This document shows positions 51,111 through 64,000 of a stretch of 64,000 nucleotides of DNA, piece by piece. The translations under genes and the position numbers were made by a program. The DNA comes from Paralvinella palmiformis (lineage: Eukaryota; Annelida; Polychaeta; Terebellida; Alvinellidae), in NCBI GenBank assembly GCA_025642065.1, contig JAODUP010001190.1, positions 28,128 through 92,127 on the forward strand, given 5' to 3'. A model generated the notes under the pieces. That model made no database searches. It was not told the origin of the DNA and was given only the letters and a program-made list of their open reading frames with translations. The stretch's first letter is position 1; each line of letters opens with the position of its first letter.

Positions 51111-51420
51111 TCATGGCAATCTATAGCGCTCCCCTTTCCAAAATTTATCCAAATTTGATTTGAAGCTGTTTAGACTAGCACAAGATATCACATGTTCAGG
51201 CAGGGAGTTCCAGTCATGGACTGTTCTTTGGCTGAAGACATTTCTCCTCAATTCTAGCCTGCATCGACCCTTGAACAATTTTTGACTGTGGCCTCTGGTG
51301 TTGTTGTTAGGTGGGAAGACAAAGAAGTTATTAGGATCTAGCCTGTCCATACCATTCATTATCTTGAATACATGGATCATATCCCCACGCCGCCTTCTAA
51401 AATCTAAAGATGGCAGCCTT
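51111..51420 (-). mobile_element. Non-LTR reverse transcriptase C-terminal fragment
   Basis: Minus strand reads RLPSLDFRRRRGDMIHVFKI, NNFFVFPPNNNTRGHSQKLFK, RCRLELRRNVFSQRTVHDWN, LPEHVISCASLNSFKSNLDK, ending at a stop by 51111. This is the well-known C-terminus of an RT family that is abundant in marine invertebrates. The frame is intact over 310 bases, so insertion is fairly recent, but the element is heavily 5' truncated. Confidence 0.85.
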
Positions 51421-52661
51421 CATATTGTTCATTCTAAAACATCGCATTTCTTTTAGAAAGTAATAGCAAAACAAGAACATAGTTTGCCTACAGGATTTAA
51501 TAAAGTATGTCATGCAGTGTACATAAATATACTTAAATATCAGTTTCAGAATCACCTGAATAAATCACAACAAAGCTTAGTTATCACCACATAACCATCA
51601 TCACCAACAGCATTCCATCTCTAATAACAAGAAATATGTTTTAATATAAGCACTTATAGGTCATATAAAAATAAAAAACTCACAAGATATATCAGTTAAA
51701 ACATAACATAAAGCAATATAACAGAAAACATGTTCATTAAAATATAAAGCATTATACAAAATGCTCCAAATGAAAATATATGTTTAAAACTAGTAAAAGG
51801 CACTTATCTAAATTACTTGATATATATCTAGTTTTCATACCACATTGGGTACACATTATAAGTAACTAATAGTTTAAATGATTAGAATGTGTATTAGCCC
51901 AGTCTAGTCATATTAATATATACCATTTGTTGAGATACATATAATATTAGGAATGTTGAAGAATGGCGATTCTCTGACATATACAACTTGATCTTTTACA
52001 ACGTAATCAAATACAATGTTATTGGGCTGAATTTGGATGAGATAAGTAAATAAGTCTTGAAACAGCTAAAGACAGGAAAAGACGTGTAAACTGTACACTT
52101 AGGGTGAGAAATTCAGAGACTCAGTGGGGATGACATTAGTAAATATTTGTCTTCCTACTGGCATATAGATGTATATGGCACTTCTTTAGGTATTCAGTTG
52201 TTGTTGTTGTCGTCGAGTTCAGTTATTCACCCTGAATGCTGGTCACACCTGAGACATATGCCTGAGAGGCGACTACCCAAAGAAAGAAATCCCTCAAACA
52301 CAGGCATGAGCCAGATTTTATAATGCAACATCAAAGTTTGCAGCGCAGTGTTCTAACTATTGTGCAATTGAACATTTTGGCATTCAGTTTGAAACATCAT
52401 AGTGTATCACGTTCCTACTTAATGTAAGCTCATTTCCATATATTTGTGCTAAAACAATTCCCATCATTGGCCTACAATTGTAATTCCACAAACAATGTAT
52501 AACACATACCGACTCCTCCGCATAATAAATCATAGCACCAAGACGATAATTTTTTCAACACCTTGCTGACAAATTTCATATTTCGGTGAGCAATATAAAC
52601 CATTCGCCAAATAATTCCGGCGACTTCTTCCATAAAGCAGCTTATCAGAAGTCATGCCCAA

Positions 52662-54565
52662 TTAGCATCCTGGCTCTGACTGTAACAGATGTAAAACATT
52701 GATAACAATAAATGTAATGATAGCTCCGACGAATGATCCTATTTGAGTGACGATGCCACACCACAAGAGGGCCTTTGCTCCGCCATGTTCGCTTAATATG
52801 GAGGCATTGATCACCTTCACATAGGACAGACAGCCCGTCAGGACAATGGCTGTTAATATCTGCCAAACATAATAATAGAATTTGGCAATTACATTTAAAA
52901 TATACTCTTGGGTGATTAACAAATCATATTTATTAATATCTAATATTATTATTGAGCAGGTTATCCGATAGTTTAAAGCAGGAATCGTATCAAAAAGAAT
53001 TTCATTCCAAAATAAGTTGTGAAATGCTGTACCTTTTCTATTTTATAGGCTAACAAAAATTCTTACTATCTGAACCAGTACCATAATTATTATTACTCTA
53101 AAACATGCATTATGCATATTATAAAAGTTTATTTCAAAATATATATTTATAAGAAAGAATATGCTAATACCAGCAAACAAACAGATTTAAAGCTCATTTA
53201 AGAATAAATTTAAAAAACAAAGAATATTTTATGTGTGTTAACTGGCTGTTAATCCTTAATAGTACCAAAACTGTAACTTACCACAAGAGTGACTCCTGAT
53301 ATTTGACCTTTGAGTGGGGGTTCAGGACTCATTACAGCCAATGCTAGCTGATAGCTGGCCAAAACTGTGGACACTAGGGTCAGGAAGGCCACAATTCTTA
53401 TAGATCGTGTGGGCAAGAAGAATGCCAAAAAGCAGAGCAAAGGGTTGGCTAGCGTCGACAGTCTAACAGTCAGTGTATAAGCTAAAGAACCATAAGGCAG
53501 ACACGAGTAGGACTGCGTTGAAGGCAGGATGCCATTCTGTAAGACATTAACCCAAGCTGTCAGGGCTAACACAAAGACATACTGAAGGCAGCTCAGATTG
53601 TGTTGTTCCATGAAATGCGTATCAGAAGGTAGTACACTGGACTTGCGAGACACAGCTGTATTCTCATTATTACATTTTTCATTAAGCGTATCCATTGAGC
53701 TTTCACGACATTCATCAGTGTCTGCATTGTCTCCATCTTTTAACACTTCCACTTTCGAATCACATAATTTTATGTGTTCCTTCCAACAATACAGCACATG
53801 GTGTAGGATTGCGAAGGCAATGCCAGAAATACAAATTACTGAAAACAAGAAGAGAAAGAAAGCGCCGACACTGAAACGTGGCTCCTTATATCCTGCAATA
53901 GGTGGCCTGATGGTGACCTCTGCAGTAGAGTTAACAATTGTTGTCTGGTTGATACAGCTGGATTCGGATCCAGTGCCTTGTAATAATCCGACCAATCCAG
54001 GCAACAATCCACTGAGGCCTTCGCCTATATAGAATGCTGTCATGTACACGGTCTTGAATTGCGCCATATAGGGAAGGTAGACGACGGATGAGGTACAGTC
54101 GACCAGAGCGAGGAATCCCGTGAGTACAAATAAAGCCATGCTGTGAGGCTCACCGCCGACATTACTGATGTTATGCCAAAACAACGACAACAAGATACAG
54201 CTGATACCACCGATGATGATAATCAAGTAGATAACAGGCCACGGTTGCACTCTGTCAGGTGCTACCGCCTTCGAGAATACATACAACAATGGGCCGATGT
54301 TGGCAATCTGTATAATGACAACCAGATAGGATGGCAAATTCCATTTCTCAGGCAGAACATCCACAAACAAAGGTACTTCAACCCACATACCATTCACGGA
54401 AATCCACGAGGACAGAGAAAACATCATAACAAGTACATACACTATCAACGATATCTTCTTTAATGCTGCTTGTTCGTTGCGTTGTTTTGTATTTACTAAT
54501 GGCGCCGTTTCATCTAAGGATGATTCTTGTGGGACTGGCATCGGTTCGCTGTTTACATCCGCCAT
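52662..54565 (-). CDS. Riboflavin transporter, SLC52/RFVT family (copy C, diverged)
   Basis: Third RFVT, in tandem with copy B. Exon 1 is 54565 down to 53282 (428 codons) with donor GTAAGT; exon 2 is 52859 down to 52662, after a TTTGGCAG acceptor; 493 residues. The phase-0 intron falls at the same codon (SGVTLV|ILTA) as in A and B. It has about 35 extra N-terminal residues, polar and acidic, before the first helix. Family blocks: WISVNGMWVEVPLFV, LPEKWNLPSYL, QIANIGP, DCTSSVVYLPYMA, GEGLSGLLPG, SYSCLPYGSLAYTLTVRL, CGIVTQIGSFVGA. Two sequons (NQT, NST) lie in the outer loop. The central loop carries an acidic stretch and a Cys/Ser-rich part. Base composition is less GC-rich than in A and B, consistent with an older split. 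The chosen ATG is the first in a long open frame; nothing upstream suggests an earlier start. Confidence 0.95.
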
Positions 54566-55489
54566 CTTAATGTATCAGCAGCAATATACCACTTCGAATC
54601 TAGTTCCACAATCTTCGTCGTGGCACTGGCACACTGATGCGCTATATACTTCATTTGTTTACCAGATAGCTAGGCCCTCATATTTCATGTTTTGTCAACT
54701 GAATGTATTTGTAGGCCACCAGCATGGTATTCTATTGAATACTGAAGAGACAAGAAGTACATAAATAATTCTAGAGAATAATGGTACAATGCAGGCTGTC
54801 TTTTACTGGTTAATCAGATACTATTTACAAAATTAATTAATGCCAAATAAAAAGTTTATATATTTGTTATATTCAATTGTAAAACTCCTTTTTTCAAATG
54901 TTACCTTTATTGTAAAAATCACAATCAGAGCAACTAATAATTTTTGTCCATTTAAATATAGTGTCTACAATATTACACATTGTATAATACTGTGATTAAG
55001 TGTGCACCATTGGTACAGAAAACCCCACAAAACCTAACCTCACAATTAATTACTAATCTCACCAACCATATGAACTCACATTCAAGTCTGGTACTCAGAT
55101 AGAGGAACAACAACAACACATTAATTTAGTAATTCATTCAGCTGTAAGTTGTAATATTATTCTGTTTGTCTTTCTCATTGTTTGCCCATTAACACTCCTA
55201 CTTTATCTCTGCCATTCAGAAATTAGAGAAATGTGACCATTAGCAGCAGAAAATCTTTTCCTTTTGATAATTTCATCTACAGACATACCATAATGGATCT
55301 CTCAGTTTGGTCATAATAAGGCACGGGTGTTTTTATACAATGGTTTACATCAGTAACTAAAACAAACATCATTCGTCTTCAGCGAAAAAAAGTGTGAGAC
55401 TGTAAAATATAAATTTCCAGGTATGAATCCCACAGCCAGTTACTGGTCTTCTGTATATATTAATGGACAATATTCAATAAATCCAATAT

Positions 55490-55492
55490 ATA

Positions 55493-55545
<53 letters not shown>
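55490..55545. repeat. (TA)n microsatellite
   Basis: TA tract with one break near 55500. Confidence 0.95.
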
Positions 55546-55548
<3 letters not shown>

Positions 55549-55817
55549 GATATGTATGGATCACTGTAAACCATATATCTGTAACCTGTAGGTTAGAAAT
55601 GGTATAACATAATTCCTTTATAATATTATATGTAACACAGATGTCAAGATTCATTACACAAATCATTGAAATGATGATTATAATTCATATGTAAAAGTAG
55701 CACATCTGACATAGTTTTACTCAGAAAACTTCACAAATTTGGTTTATTATGGCTAATAGTAATAATGTGAAAGAAACAATATTATTAGTATTACTATCCC
55801 TTAACAACTGAACTATT

Positions 55818-55818
<1 letters not shown>

Positions 55819-55861
<43 letters not shown>
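55819..55861. repeat. (CA)n microsatellite
   Basis: Uninterrupted CA tract. Confidence 0.95.
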
Positions 55862-55863
<2 letters not shown>

Positions 55864-56879
55864 AAAACGTCACTTATATTATATACAATATTCCCGCAGT
55901 TTGGCCACTGTAGCATGTATATATCTCTTTTCCTATATAATTCAGTTACTACCATGAATGATCAAATGAACAACCTCGCTCATTCATTTCTTCATATTAT
56001 TTTCAATTAATTCTTGAATGATCACGGGTATACAAACCACTTTTACATAATTTATATTAAAATTATTTAGTTATAGTTATTCCCTTGCAAAACAATATTC
56101 CATAAGTACTTCTGCGTATCCCATAAATCATATGTGCTCACATGTATCATTGTATAATTTGAAATAAATTACTACACCTGCTGCTATCTACTCCTTAGAG
56201 AGTTGAAAATAATGCTACCCTCCACAGATCCACACTAGGTCACTAAGTGCAATTGAGTAAAACCCTTAGTGCTAATCAGCTGCAAGGTCCTTAGACTAGA
56301 TCAAAAACTTAAACTTCCTAAATATGGTAGTAATTAAAATTAAAATAAATATTTTATTTCAATGATTAAATTAGTTACTTTTTATTATGACAGCAAAACA
56401 AGTTGTATTGGTTGTTTTAAATGAGAGTCATTTTGGCTGGATCAATGTTCTAATCGTGTGAAATATGTTATCCCCTGTTAGTAATTTGTTTCCTGAAAAG
56501 CAAGAAAAGAAAAAGTCGCAGAGCAAAGTGAGCCAGGTGTACCTGGAGGTGTGGGGGTAAATTTGGGTTTGTGGATTTCTAGGACAATCTGAGACGACAA
56601 GAATGGGGATAAAAGATGATTTTAGCAAGATAAATATTTCTGGCTCTGGAAAACCGGAATTCCGATAAAAACTGGAAAACTCTCATCCCTGTTGTTGACG
56701 TGATATTTATATTTAATGAACTTAAAAGAATGAAGGCCATTCGATACAAATTAATTGTACGTGCAAAGAGAAATCAAAGACTTAGCTATGTTTGCTGTTT
56801 CATTACCACGTTTTTACAAATGGTAATCTAAATAGGCCAAACAACCCTAATGGGGTAAACTAAAAGATGAGACCTCCTT

Positions 56880-56960
56880 GAATCCTAGCCCTGTAAGGGT
56901 TCGAACCCAGGTGCTAGAATCCAGTACTGCTCTAAAAGTCCTGGTGTCTGACATAAATGA
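56880..56960 (-). mobile_element. Possible tRNA-derived SINE head
   Basis: On the minus strand a B-box-like GGGTTCGAACCC follows an A-box-like AGAGCAGTACTGG at SINE-like spacing. No second copy was found in the window. Confidence 0.3.
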
Positions 56961-57370
56961 GCCATCATCACATCTAATAATATTTCGTGAAACAACATAC
57001 AAAACACTGTTTTTGGGTCATCTTCTATAACTTATAAATATCAAGGAAGGAAATGGATATCACATTGCTTCCTGTTTAAAATGGACTTAACTCAGCACTA
57101 AGGTGTGTACCATCCAGACTGAGCCTCAAAGTTGAGACCTGGATTATAGAATTGATTCTAGGATTCAGTTATTATGGGGGGAGGCTCGACTGAATGCTTC
57201 TGACCTCAAAAAGTTGGCAAGCTTTTGACAAATAGTGGGAAGAAGGTAGAGTCAATGGCTACCGGATATATATATATATGTTTGTAATATATTGGATCTA
57301 TTATAAATTATAAATATCTATAGCCAGAATCAGCTTACGATCATGTCTGTTATCATGTTTATTATCGTTT

Positions 57371-57732
57371 ATGTTACAATAATAATAATAAGTTATATTT
57401 AATAAAGTGCCCTTACTAGCAGGGGCCATTCAAAGGCGCTGTAGAATTAATATCTTATATAATAATACCCCAAATAATATCTCTGTAAAAACCCTGTAAG
57501 TGATTTAAAAGATAATTGTTTATTGGTGAAAGCGACCTTGAACGGGTGTGTTTTTAGAACAGATTTAAAATTTTCAAGAGACGACGCATTTCTAATATCT
57601 GCCGGCAACCTATTACACAAAGTGGGGGCAGCAATACTAAAGGCACAATCACCATATGACTTGAGCCGAGACACTGGCACCTGCAACAGTATCTGACTAG
57701 ATGACCTGAGGTTTTGGGATGACCTTCTAATG
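57371..57732 (-). mobile_element. CR1/L2-like non-LTR reverse transcriptase 3' end
   Basis: Minus-strand frame 57686-57447 reads VPVSRLKSYGDCAFSIAAPTL, NRLPADIRNASSLENFKSVLKTHPFKVAF, the canonical C-terminal block of CR1/L2-type RTs. The element ends in a TTATTATTATTA tail at 57380-57391. Less deleted than its sibling at 10120-10432. Confidence 0.85.
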
Positions 57733-58404
57733 AATTTATAATCTTCTAATAATCATTTACATTCGGATCAATCCCACAAAGGTACACCCTAGAAGCAACA
57801 TTGGATTGATGTGACTAATATGATAAAATAAATCCACCTAGTCAATGTATTTATGTCTGATACACTTTATTAATAAATTCACAGGGATGTTATCAAATAG
57901 TGTTGTGATGTGTGTAAAACAAGGGTTTGAACTGGAGTCTTACGTATAATAAATTAGTCCACATACAGAGTTTACAAAGGTTGTTACAGTTCCGAAACTG
58001 GGTGTACACGAACAAAATGTGTCGACAGCTGTAACCTTTATCACTTGAAGCACTCACCAATTTGAACCACTGAGATGACACAATATGTGCATTTAGTGCT
58101 TGAACCTTTATCACTGTCACGTAGTACTCCAATCCTCAGCCTTGTATCAACGCCCTTATAAATATAGCAAACTAATATATTGCTCACCATTACAGCTAGT
58201 ATACCAGTATTCATTACCTAGCCATCTATTTTTAACCTAATTTAATATTATAACTAATATTATTCTTTATAAACATCAGTATGGTTTTTGCAAGAAACAC
58301 TCAATAATTCACCCAATTATACATTTATTAAATCAATGTGCAATTAGCTAATAATTGTTCTCTCTGGCAAGTTGCATTATCTATCTTCTGCAATCTCTAA
58401 AAAT

Positions 58405-58990
58405 TATTTGATGCCAGTAAGACAGATGCATTATTAAACTAATTAAATTCCTATGGTATCAGGGGAATGACCAATCAATGTTTTGCCAGTTACCTTGTAA
58501 ATAGAAAACAATATATTCAAATCGGTATCAAAAATAGTGATTTAAAAAAATTGGTCATTTCACTTGATTTTCAAGAGAACACCGCCAAATGTTTGTCTCT
58601 TTCTTTGAAATATCATTTGACCCATGTGAAAAATTATATTTCTCATGCTTTAATTTGCATAAAACAAGTAAAAAAGATAGTTTGAAAACTCATACAACCA
58701 TACTATATATCTCCTTTGGTATTCTAGTTTGGGGAAATACCAATTCATCAATCCCCTGCAAAAAACAATTAAGTGTGATTGTGTGATAAGACAATCTAGT
58801 CATATGAATGTACATCAATGTAACTCTGCACTATTTAGTATAAATTGTATTTATTTAATTTTTCTATTACATGTAAATGGAACAACTGGAATCATACACT
58901 TTCCACTTGTAAATCAATTTCACAAACTAATAACAAATTTACATCTTAGCTACATACTCTGCATCTGTAAAATACAACAATCTTTATCGT
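58405..58990 (+). mobile_element. Degraded non-LTR reverse transcriptase fragment
   Basis: Frame reads DALLN, stop, LNSYGIRGMTNQCFASYLVNRKQYIQI, SDLKKLVISL; later THTTILYISFGILVWGNTNSS, then HVNGTTGI. These match RT blocks (GIRG...WF.SYL.NRKQYV and ILVWGNT) of Jockey/CR1-type elements with material deleted between them and several stops. Confidence 0.65.
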
Positions 58991-61981
58991 AGACAGTGTA
59001 TACTGTCTAGCTAAATATCATATTACCTTAATTAACAATGATATACCACCAGATTTGCAAATATACTAACAGGTTTTTTTGGGGAGTTGACTAACTTATT
59101 TATGATTAGATAGGGGGTCAATGGGAAGACAGGTTCGGCTACACTGCTACCCCAATTTCTATATATGTATTATACATTGTAAAATAATAATATGAATATA
59201 TTATAAAATTTAAATTGGAAATACATACTTACTTACCAGGGTTGGGATTCTTCTGGAAGAAACTTATTTCTTCCGGGATGGTGGAAGAAACTAGTTGCTT
59301 TCACTTTCTTCCAGAAGAAATGGAACAAAGTGGAAGAAATGTTTGATCAAAATGTGTGATGTCAGATGGAGTAGATAAGAGGTCTCAAATTAATAAGCAC
59401 CCAAAATTATGGTTCCAGAGTAATGCCAATTTCTAGTAATGCAACTACATCTTAGAAGCAGAGATCTGTCATGTTTTATGCTGTCATATATATTATTTCT
59501 AGAACTTCATCACCGCAAAAAAACTCAAAACCCAAAAACAAATCCAATGGCAATGTTCTGTAACATATATTCATATATTGCACAAATAAAATCAAATAGA
59601 CGACTGCATAGTGCCACAATCATCAACCTCAATCTGCAAATTTATTACTTTACATCAATACTATAACAATATTATTCTAATATTCTATTTCAATCTTTCC
59701 TATCAGCGTACAAAAACACAACACCACTTCGACATTTTAGCATCTCTAATCTAATCATAAGCTTCAAATGTACCATCCCAATGTATATTTATGAATCACA
59801 AATTTGTGCCAGTCAGATTTTGGATGTAACAATTGGTTTGAAGATTTGTGCTTTGAACATAAAAAAATCTGGCTATTACTTACTTATAATTCCGACAGTT
59901 CTTCATTCAGAATTATAAGTAACTGAGTTGGAAGAACATGGCCACTAATAACTTATGTTTGTATAATATTTCCATACAGAGTCACCTACAGCCACATAAT
60001 GATTTACTCGATGGATTACTAGTACTGAGGTTAAACAAATCACTTACTCAAGAGTATATCACTGTCATCTACTGATTACCCTATAAATGAGTAATTTAGT
60101 TATGACATATTCTTCTAACTTAATAAGTTATTTGATAACTTATTTACCAGTCTCTTTCTACAAACTGTTAAAGTAATATAGACATATCACTCGTATGGAC
60201 TATCACTAAAAGACTCTGGACCAGGCATGGGGTAATCGTAATCAGCGATTACTTTCATGATTACACAAGGTATTTGATTATTTACCATGTTATATCATAC
60301 CAGACATATGGCTTCGTATGTAAGGTAAAAGACAACAATAGAACCAATTTACCCATTAAAGGACTGCTGTCATATTTATACACATGATGATTTGTTGTCA
60401 GCTTATTGGTTTTATGAACATGAAAGGAAAATATGTTGAAACACTGCTTCAGATGTTGCTGCTATTATAAGTCATATAAACAGGATTTCAGATTAACCTT
60501 GTGACACCGTCATTTTAACTAAAGCTTCAAATGACTCTGATTGGCCAGCAGTTGACTGACTAGCAGCCAATTAAATTAATGCATGCATTAGCAAACATAA
60601 ACAAGACTACATGTTGGCTCCTGGTCGAGATATGGGTGACAAACATGGGCATTAGACGAGATCAAAGGTCGAAGAAGGGAGTTGGAAGGTTATAGAAGAA
60701 AAATACAAGTTTAAAGCATAGCAATAATTTAAGAGGTTCATTTATCAAGATAGTCAAGTTACAGAGGGGGTTGGAGTTGGGGGTTTGACTATATTCTAAT
60801 TATCCTATATATTATATAGACCTTACCTAGCTATAGTCACGCCACACATCATGCATTTTCCATATATATTTTCCAAATATTCAAACAATTGGCCAATAAT
60901 TGGCACTAATGTGGCCAGTAAATAAAAACAAATTGGCACTTACCCATCGGGAAAGTGGGCCCCAAAATCCACTTGCCCTGACCCAAACTTTACTTACTCT
61001 GATTTTTTGCATGGCTTTTATACAAATTGTTTTATAAATTAACAATATTTATACATGTATAGCATATAAGACAAATTTATGTTTTATTGAAGTCTGATTA
61101 TATAATATGACCTATGCAAACTGTATATAACATGCCATTGTCTGTGTCTACTAGGACTGGAAATTCTATTTGCTAAGATGGAATAAATGATCGAACTCAC
61201 TTAGAGCTTTCATAATCTTTCTTAATTTGCTCTGTTTATTTGCATTCTCACTTTATGGAAGTAGCCTGGACTCTATTACTGGTGGCTGTAAAGCCAAACC
61301 CTCCTAAGCCTAATAGCCCATGCGCCATCTTACTGTCACTGAGCCAATACACAAAGTGAGTACTTTTGTGCATGTGGTATTCTTTTAAAGCTATGGCCCC
61401 ATGACAACAGTGCCACAATGTAGCCTAATCTTGCTCCATGTTTGGATGTCAAATATAAAACTAGTACAGTAGTGTACTGATAGAACAGATTAACTAAGTC
61501 ACAGGTGGACCTACAGCAATGCAGAAGCTGATAGGTCCCCAAGTTGAAAAGTAAGCAAAGATCCTACCTTTGATGCCTGGTGGTGATAGAGGGCTGCGGG
61601 ATGAGTGTTCAGTTTATTGGTAAATGATAGGAAATTTGCCACTTGCCCAGGGCCGGGCAAGTAAGGGGTTATTTGGACTTGCCCGGACAGAATTTTGACT
61701 TGCCCTGGGTAACTGTTAATGTAATGGCCTGCTAATCTCAGTTTGCACTAATCTCAGTTATCTATATAAATAACTGTGCATTCATGGCAAATGCAATACT
61801 CCCTCCTTTGCTCTCTGGCAAATATTGATCCTATAAATATTAAAACAAATTACCTTTCTATGGACCTACCATACTATGCTTATACTAATCTATGGGCTAT
61901 GCCATGGTAGTACGGTAGTGTATTATACTATAGTCTAATACAGTAATACTAATAGTCTATAGATATATTATATAGGGGAGA
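58991..61981. other. No gene recognised
   Basis: AT-rich. Holds a GGAAGAAA/TTCTTCC cluster at about 59248-59340, a 13-bp-arm hairpin at 59880-59922, and a CTTGCCC/GGGCAAG-rich patch at about 61638-61710. Confidence 0.5.
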
Positions 61982-62488
61982 AGTGAGGAGGTTCGACCAC
62001 CTTACACTTCAATGGTTTGATCTTAGTATACACGATACAGCAATCGGCAAGACATACTTTTCTACCAGTCCCACAATGTTTAATGTTTCTAATAAGGCAC
62101 TGATCATGTGATTTGTGACCCAATTCAATATCGTAATGGTTATTTATATAAGCAAAGTGATGGGAGGGGAAGTTCGACCACAGTGCGGGGTGGATCGACC
62201 ACAATGCATATATAGTCAGTGTAGACTTTTGAAATGTTGACATTAAACAACAAAAGTTCGAATTTTTACATGACTCCTTTCAGTCGCTAACTGTTTTCGG
62301 TGGTGTATTGCTGCAAATTATTTCAAAGTAAACACGAAACAGTTATTCAGTGATATATTATATTGAATATTTCCAGCCTATAGTATAGATCTAACTATAA
62401 CTATTATTTATAGTTTTAAGTGTAATAAATAAAGAATCCGGTTTTAATGTTATGGTCGATTCGCCCCGCCTGGTCGAACCTCCCCACT
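61982..62488. mobile_element. Candidate MITE with 18-bp terminal inverted repeats
   Basis: AGTGAGGAGGTTCGACCA at 61982-61999 is the reverse complement of 62471-62488 with one mismatch. A longer version of the motif, with GCGGGG and ATCGACCA following, is found at 62166-62204 and, inverted, at 62450-62486. The interior has no coding capacity. No target-site duplication could be seen, so the exact ends are uncertain. Confidence 0.6.
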
Positions 62489-62872
62489 GGATTCAAGATT
62501 GGCCAGAAGAATAGATACTACAGTCAGACTACAGTACTGTCCTTACACACATACATCCGACCAATGATCCATATGACACATATGTCCAGAGATATGATTA
62601 TGAATTTTATTCATTTATTTTTACTGAAAAAAGACAACGTGATTTTTTATCTCATTTTTGTCTAACCAGATATTCTCTAACAAATGATATTACCGGAGGT
62701 TTGTTTTCGTCATTTATAAATGTATATTATATATAGGCCTATAAAAGCATGGCTGTCGATCTGATGCACTGAAGTAAACAAATACTGATGTCCTTGACCT
62801 CATATTTAACATTTCGTATGAGTAACATTTCGTACCATAACTATTCGCGCTTATCAAAGCCTGTAACAAAAT

Positions 62873-63010
62873 CGGTTTCCAGCCTCATATGACGTACGTC
62901 TGCCGAACCACGAACTTACCTGCATTCACGGATACTTGACTCATTCTACTAATCGTCATTACATTGACCACACGCGGCATTTTCACGGAAATCAGGCTTT
63001 AGAATACATA
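62873..63010 (+). repeat. Dispersed repeat D1, copy 2
   Basis: Diverged second copy of 321-456. The inverted arms of copy 1 are not conserved here. Followed by a CA/TA microsatellite. Confidence 0.75.
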
Positions 63011-63031
63011 AGCAATTTAGATGGACGTGTT

Positions 63032-63035
<4 letters not shown>

Positions 63036-63092
<57 letters not shown>
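63036..63092. repeat. (CG)n(CA)n(TA)n microsatellite
   Basis: Compound tract beginning GCGCGCGC. Confidence 0.95.
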
Positions 63093-63093
<1 letters not shown>

Positions 63094-63160
63094 ACCTGTT
63101 TATAAAGATGTAACAGGGGTAATTGCAAATAAACTGAGAGCACAGTTCCTCAATCAAAAT

Positions 63161-63400
63161 TGTATAAGTATAATAATAATAATTACAAAACTTCTATTGC
63201 GCCAATATTATCGAAAAGAATCGATCGAGCTCAGGGTTTAAGCTCAGTCCAAGTATAATGACAAGTTCATCAACAATCGAAGAGACCTTGTGACAAACCC
63301 AGCTAAGCAGTTCTAAACTCACTGAAGTTGTAGAATATCCTTAGATGTGACGTTATAAAGAAAAAAAGTTGCAGCAATCAAGTCTACTAGTAATGATCGA
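63161..63400 (-). mobile_element. Possible LINE-tail-like repeat
   Basis: An (ATA)n tract followed by TTACAAAACTTCTATTGCGC has the look of the CR1/L2-type 3' ends elsewhere in the window. No coding block; weak evidence. Confidence 0.3.
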
Positions 63401-63848
63401 GTGCTGTAGCAATGGTTTTGTTAACTGAAAGGATTTATAGTGCCGAAAGCCTAAATAATTAAGTTAGATTACCAGAAAGATTAGAATCAATCATCTGGTA
63501 ATAACGCCTATAAAATCTTATTGCTCCAGATCACGACGCAAAGTATTTCATTCTATAAGAATTAAAAAAACGATTCTTCAGGATATGATGTCCTTTTATA
63601 AATAACCAAAATACAGTTAATAAAAGTGTTCATGTAAATAATGCGTAAATTGGTCATTCTATGTTTTTTTTAAATAACTGGCACTTTGCTAGATTATTAC
63701 AAAATAGCTTGAGGGACATTTAAACCCCCGAATAACCCACATCCACACCTCAGATAGATTAGAAAAATTAAATATATCCTAGGACTGACCAAAAAAAATT
63801 CAAATCCCCCCCAAAAAAATGAATATAAATGAAAATATATACACATAG

Positions 63849-63882
<34 letters not shown>

Positions 63883-64000
63883 TTGGTGTTGATATTTAAG
63901 TACCTGGTGTTTTTGCGATTCGGGGTTACGTACGTACTACATCGTGTACACTATAGTTATGTCCGTAACCAAAGAATTTTTAGCGTGAATAATTCCCAAA

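Larger units (their letters stand above)
54566..57370. other. 5' flank of RFVT-C and intergenic DNA
   Basis: AT-rich. The first few hundred bases should contain the RFVT-C promoter. Simple repeats aside, nothing recognisable. Confidence 0.5.

Noticed and set aside
53598..54032. 144-residue frame opposite RFVT-C
   Set aside because: Antisense shadow of a strongly supported exon.

Overview
The window is animal nuclear DNA: AT-rich, intron-dense and crowded with microsatellites, with split genes using GT/AG introns, tRNA-derived SINEs and decayed non-LTR and DNA transposons. A receptor tyrosine phosphatase with a fucolectin-type ectodomain and several SLC52 riboflavin transporters side by side fit a lophotrochozoan, most likely a mollusc. 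The organism assignment is inference. No bacterial genes, rRNA genes, functional tRNA genes or CRISPR arrays were seen.

Four host genes can be supported. (1) A receptor-type tyrosine phosphatase lies on the + strand at 19920-27978 in 20 recognisable exons: signal peptide, fucolectin-like domain, Thr-rich stalk, one membrane helix, a juxtamembrane segment and tandem phosphatase domains D1 and D2. D1 keeps its catalytic loop. D2 has lost the catalytic Arg and Asp. The ectodomain exons carry three reading-frame breaks and the exon for the D1 C-terminal helix was not found, so the gene is either decaying or affected by assembly errors. (2-4) Three SLC52-type riboflavin transporters, each of two coding exons split by a phase-0 intron at the same codon: RFVT-A (+, 33263-35452), RFVT-B (-, 44158-45938) and RFVT-C (-, 52662-54565). 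A and B are closest to each other and converge tail to tail; C is more diverged and lies in tandem with B.

The rest is repeat-rich. 1-19.9 kb: microsatellites, a P-element/THAP9-like transposon remnant (5.1-6.15 kb), CR1/L2-like non-LTR ends (9-10.4 kb), an unidentified transposon-like ORF (10.6-10.9 kb), tandem duplications (11.6-12.0 kb) and two SINE families (16.4 and 17.3 kb). 28-33 kb: a longer copy of the P-element-like remnant. 35.5-44 kb: SINEs and very long simple repeats (TCAC/ACC at 40.9-41.3 kb, GA at 42.1-42.3 kb). 46-52.6 kb: a SINE fragment, a MULE-like transposase relic and a non-LTR fragment. 54.6-64 kb: further non-LTR relics, a MITE-like element at 62 kb, and a dispersed repeat that also occurs at the start of the window.

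Functionally, the transporters would import riboflavin across the plasma membrane, and the phosphatase would couple an extracellular, possibly glycan-binding, domain to phosphotyrosine signalling. Nothing in the sequence links the two activities.
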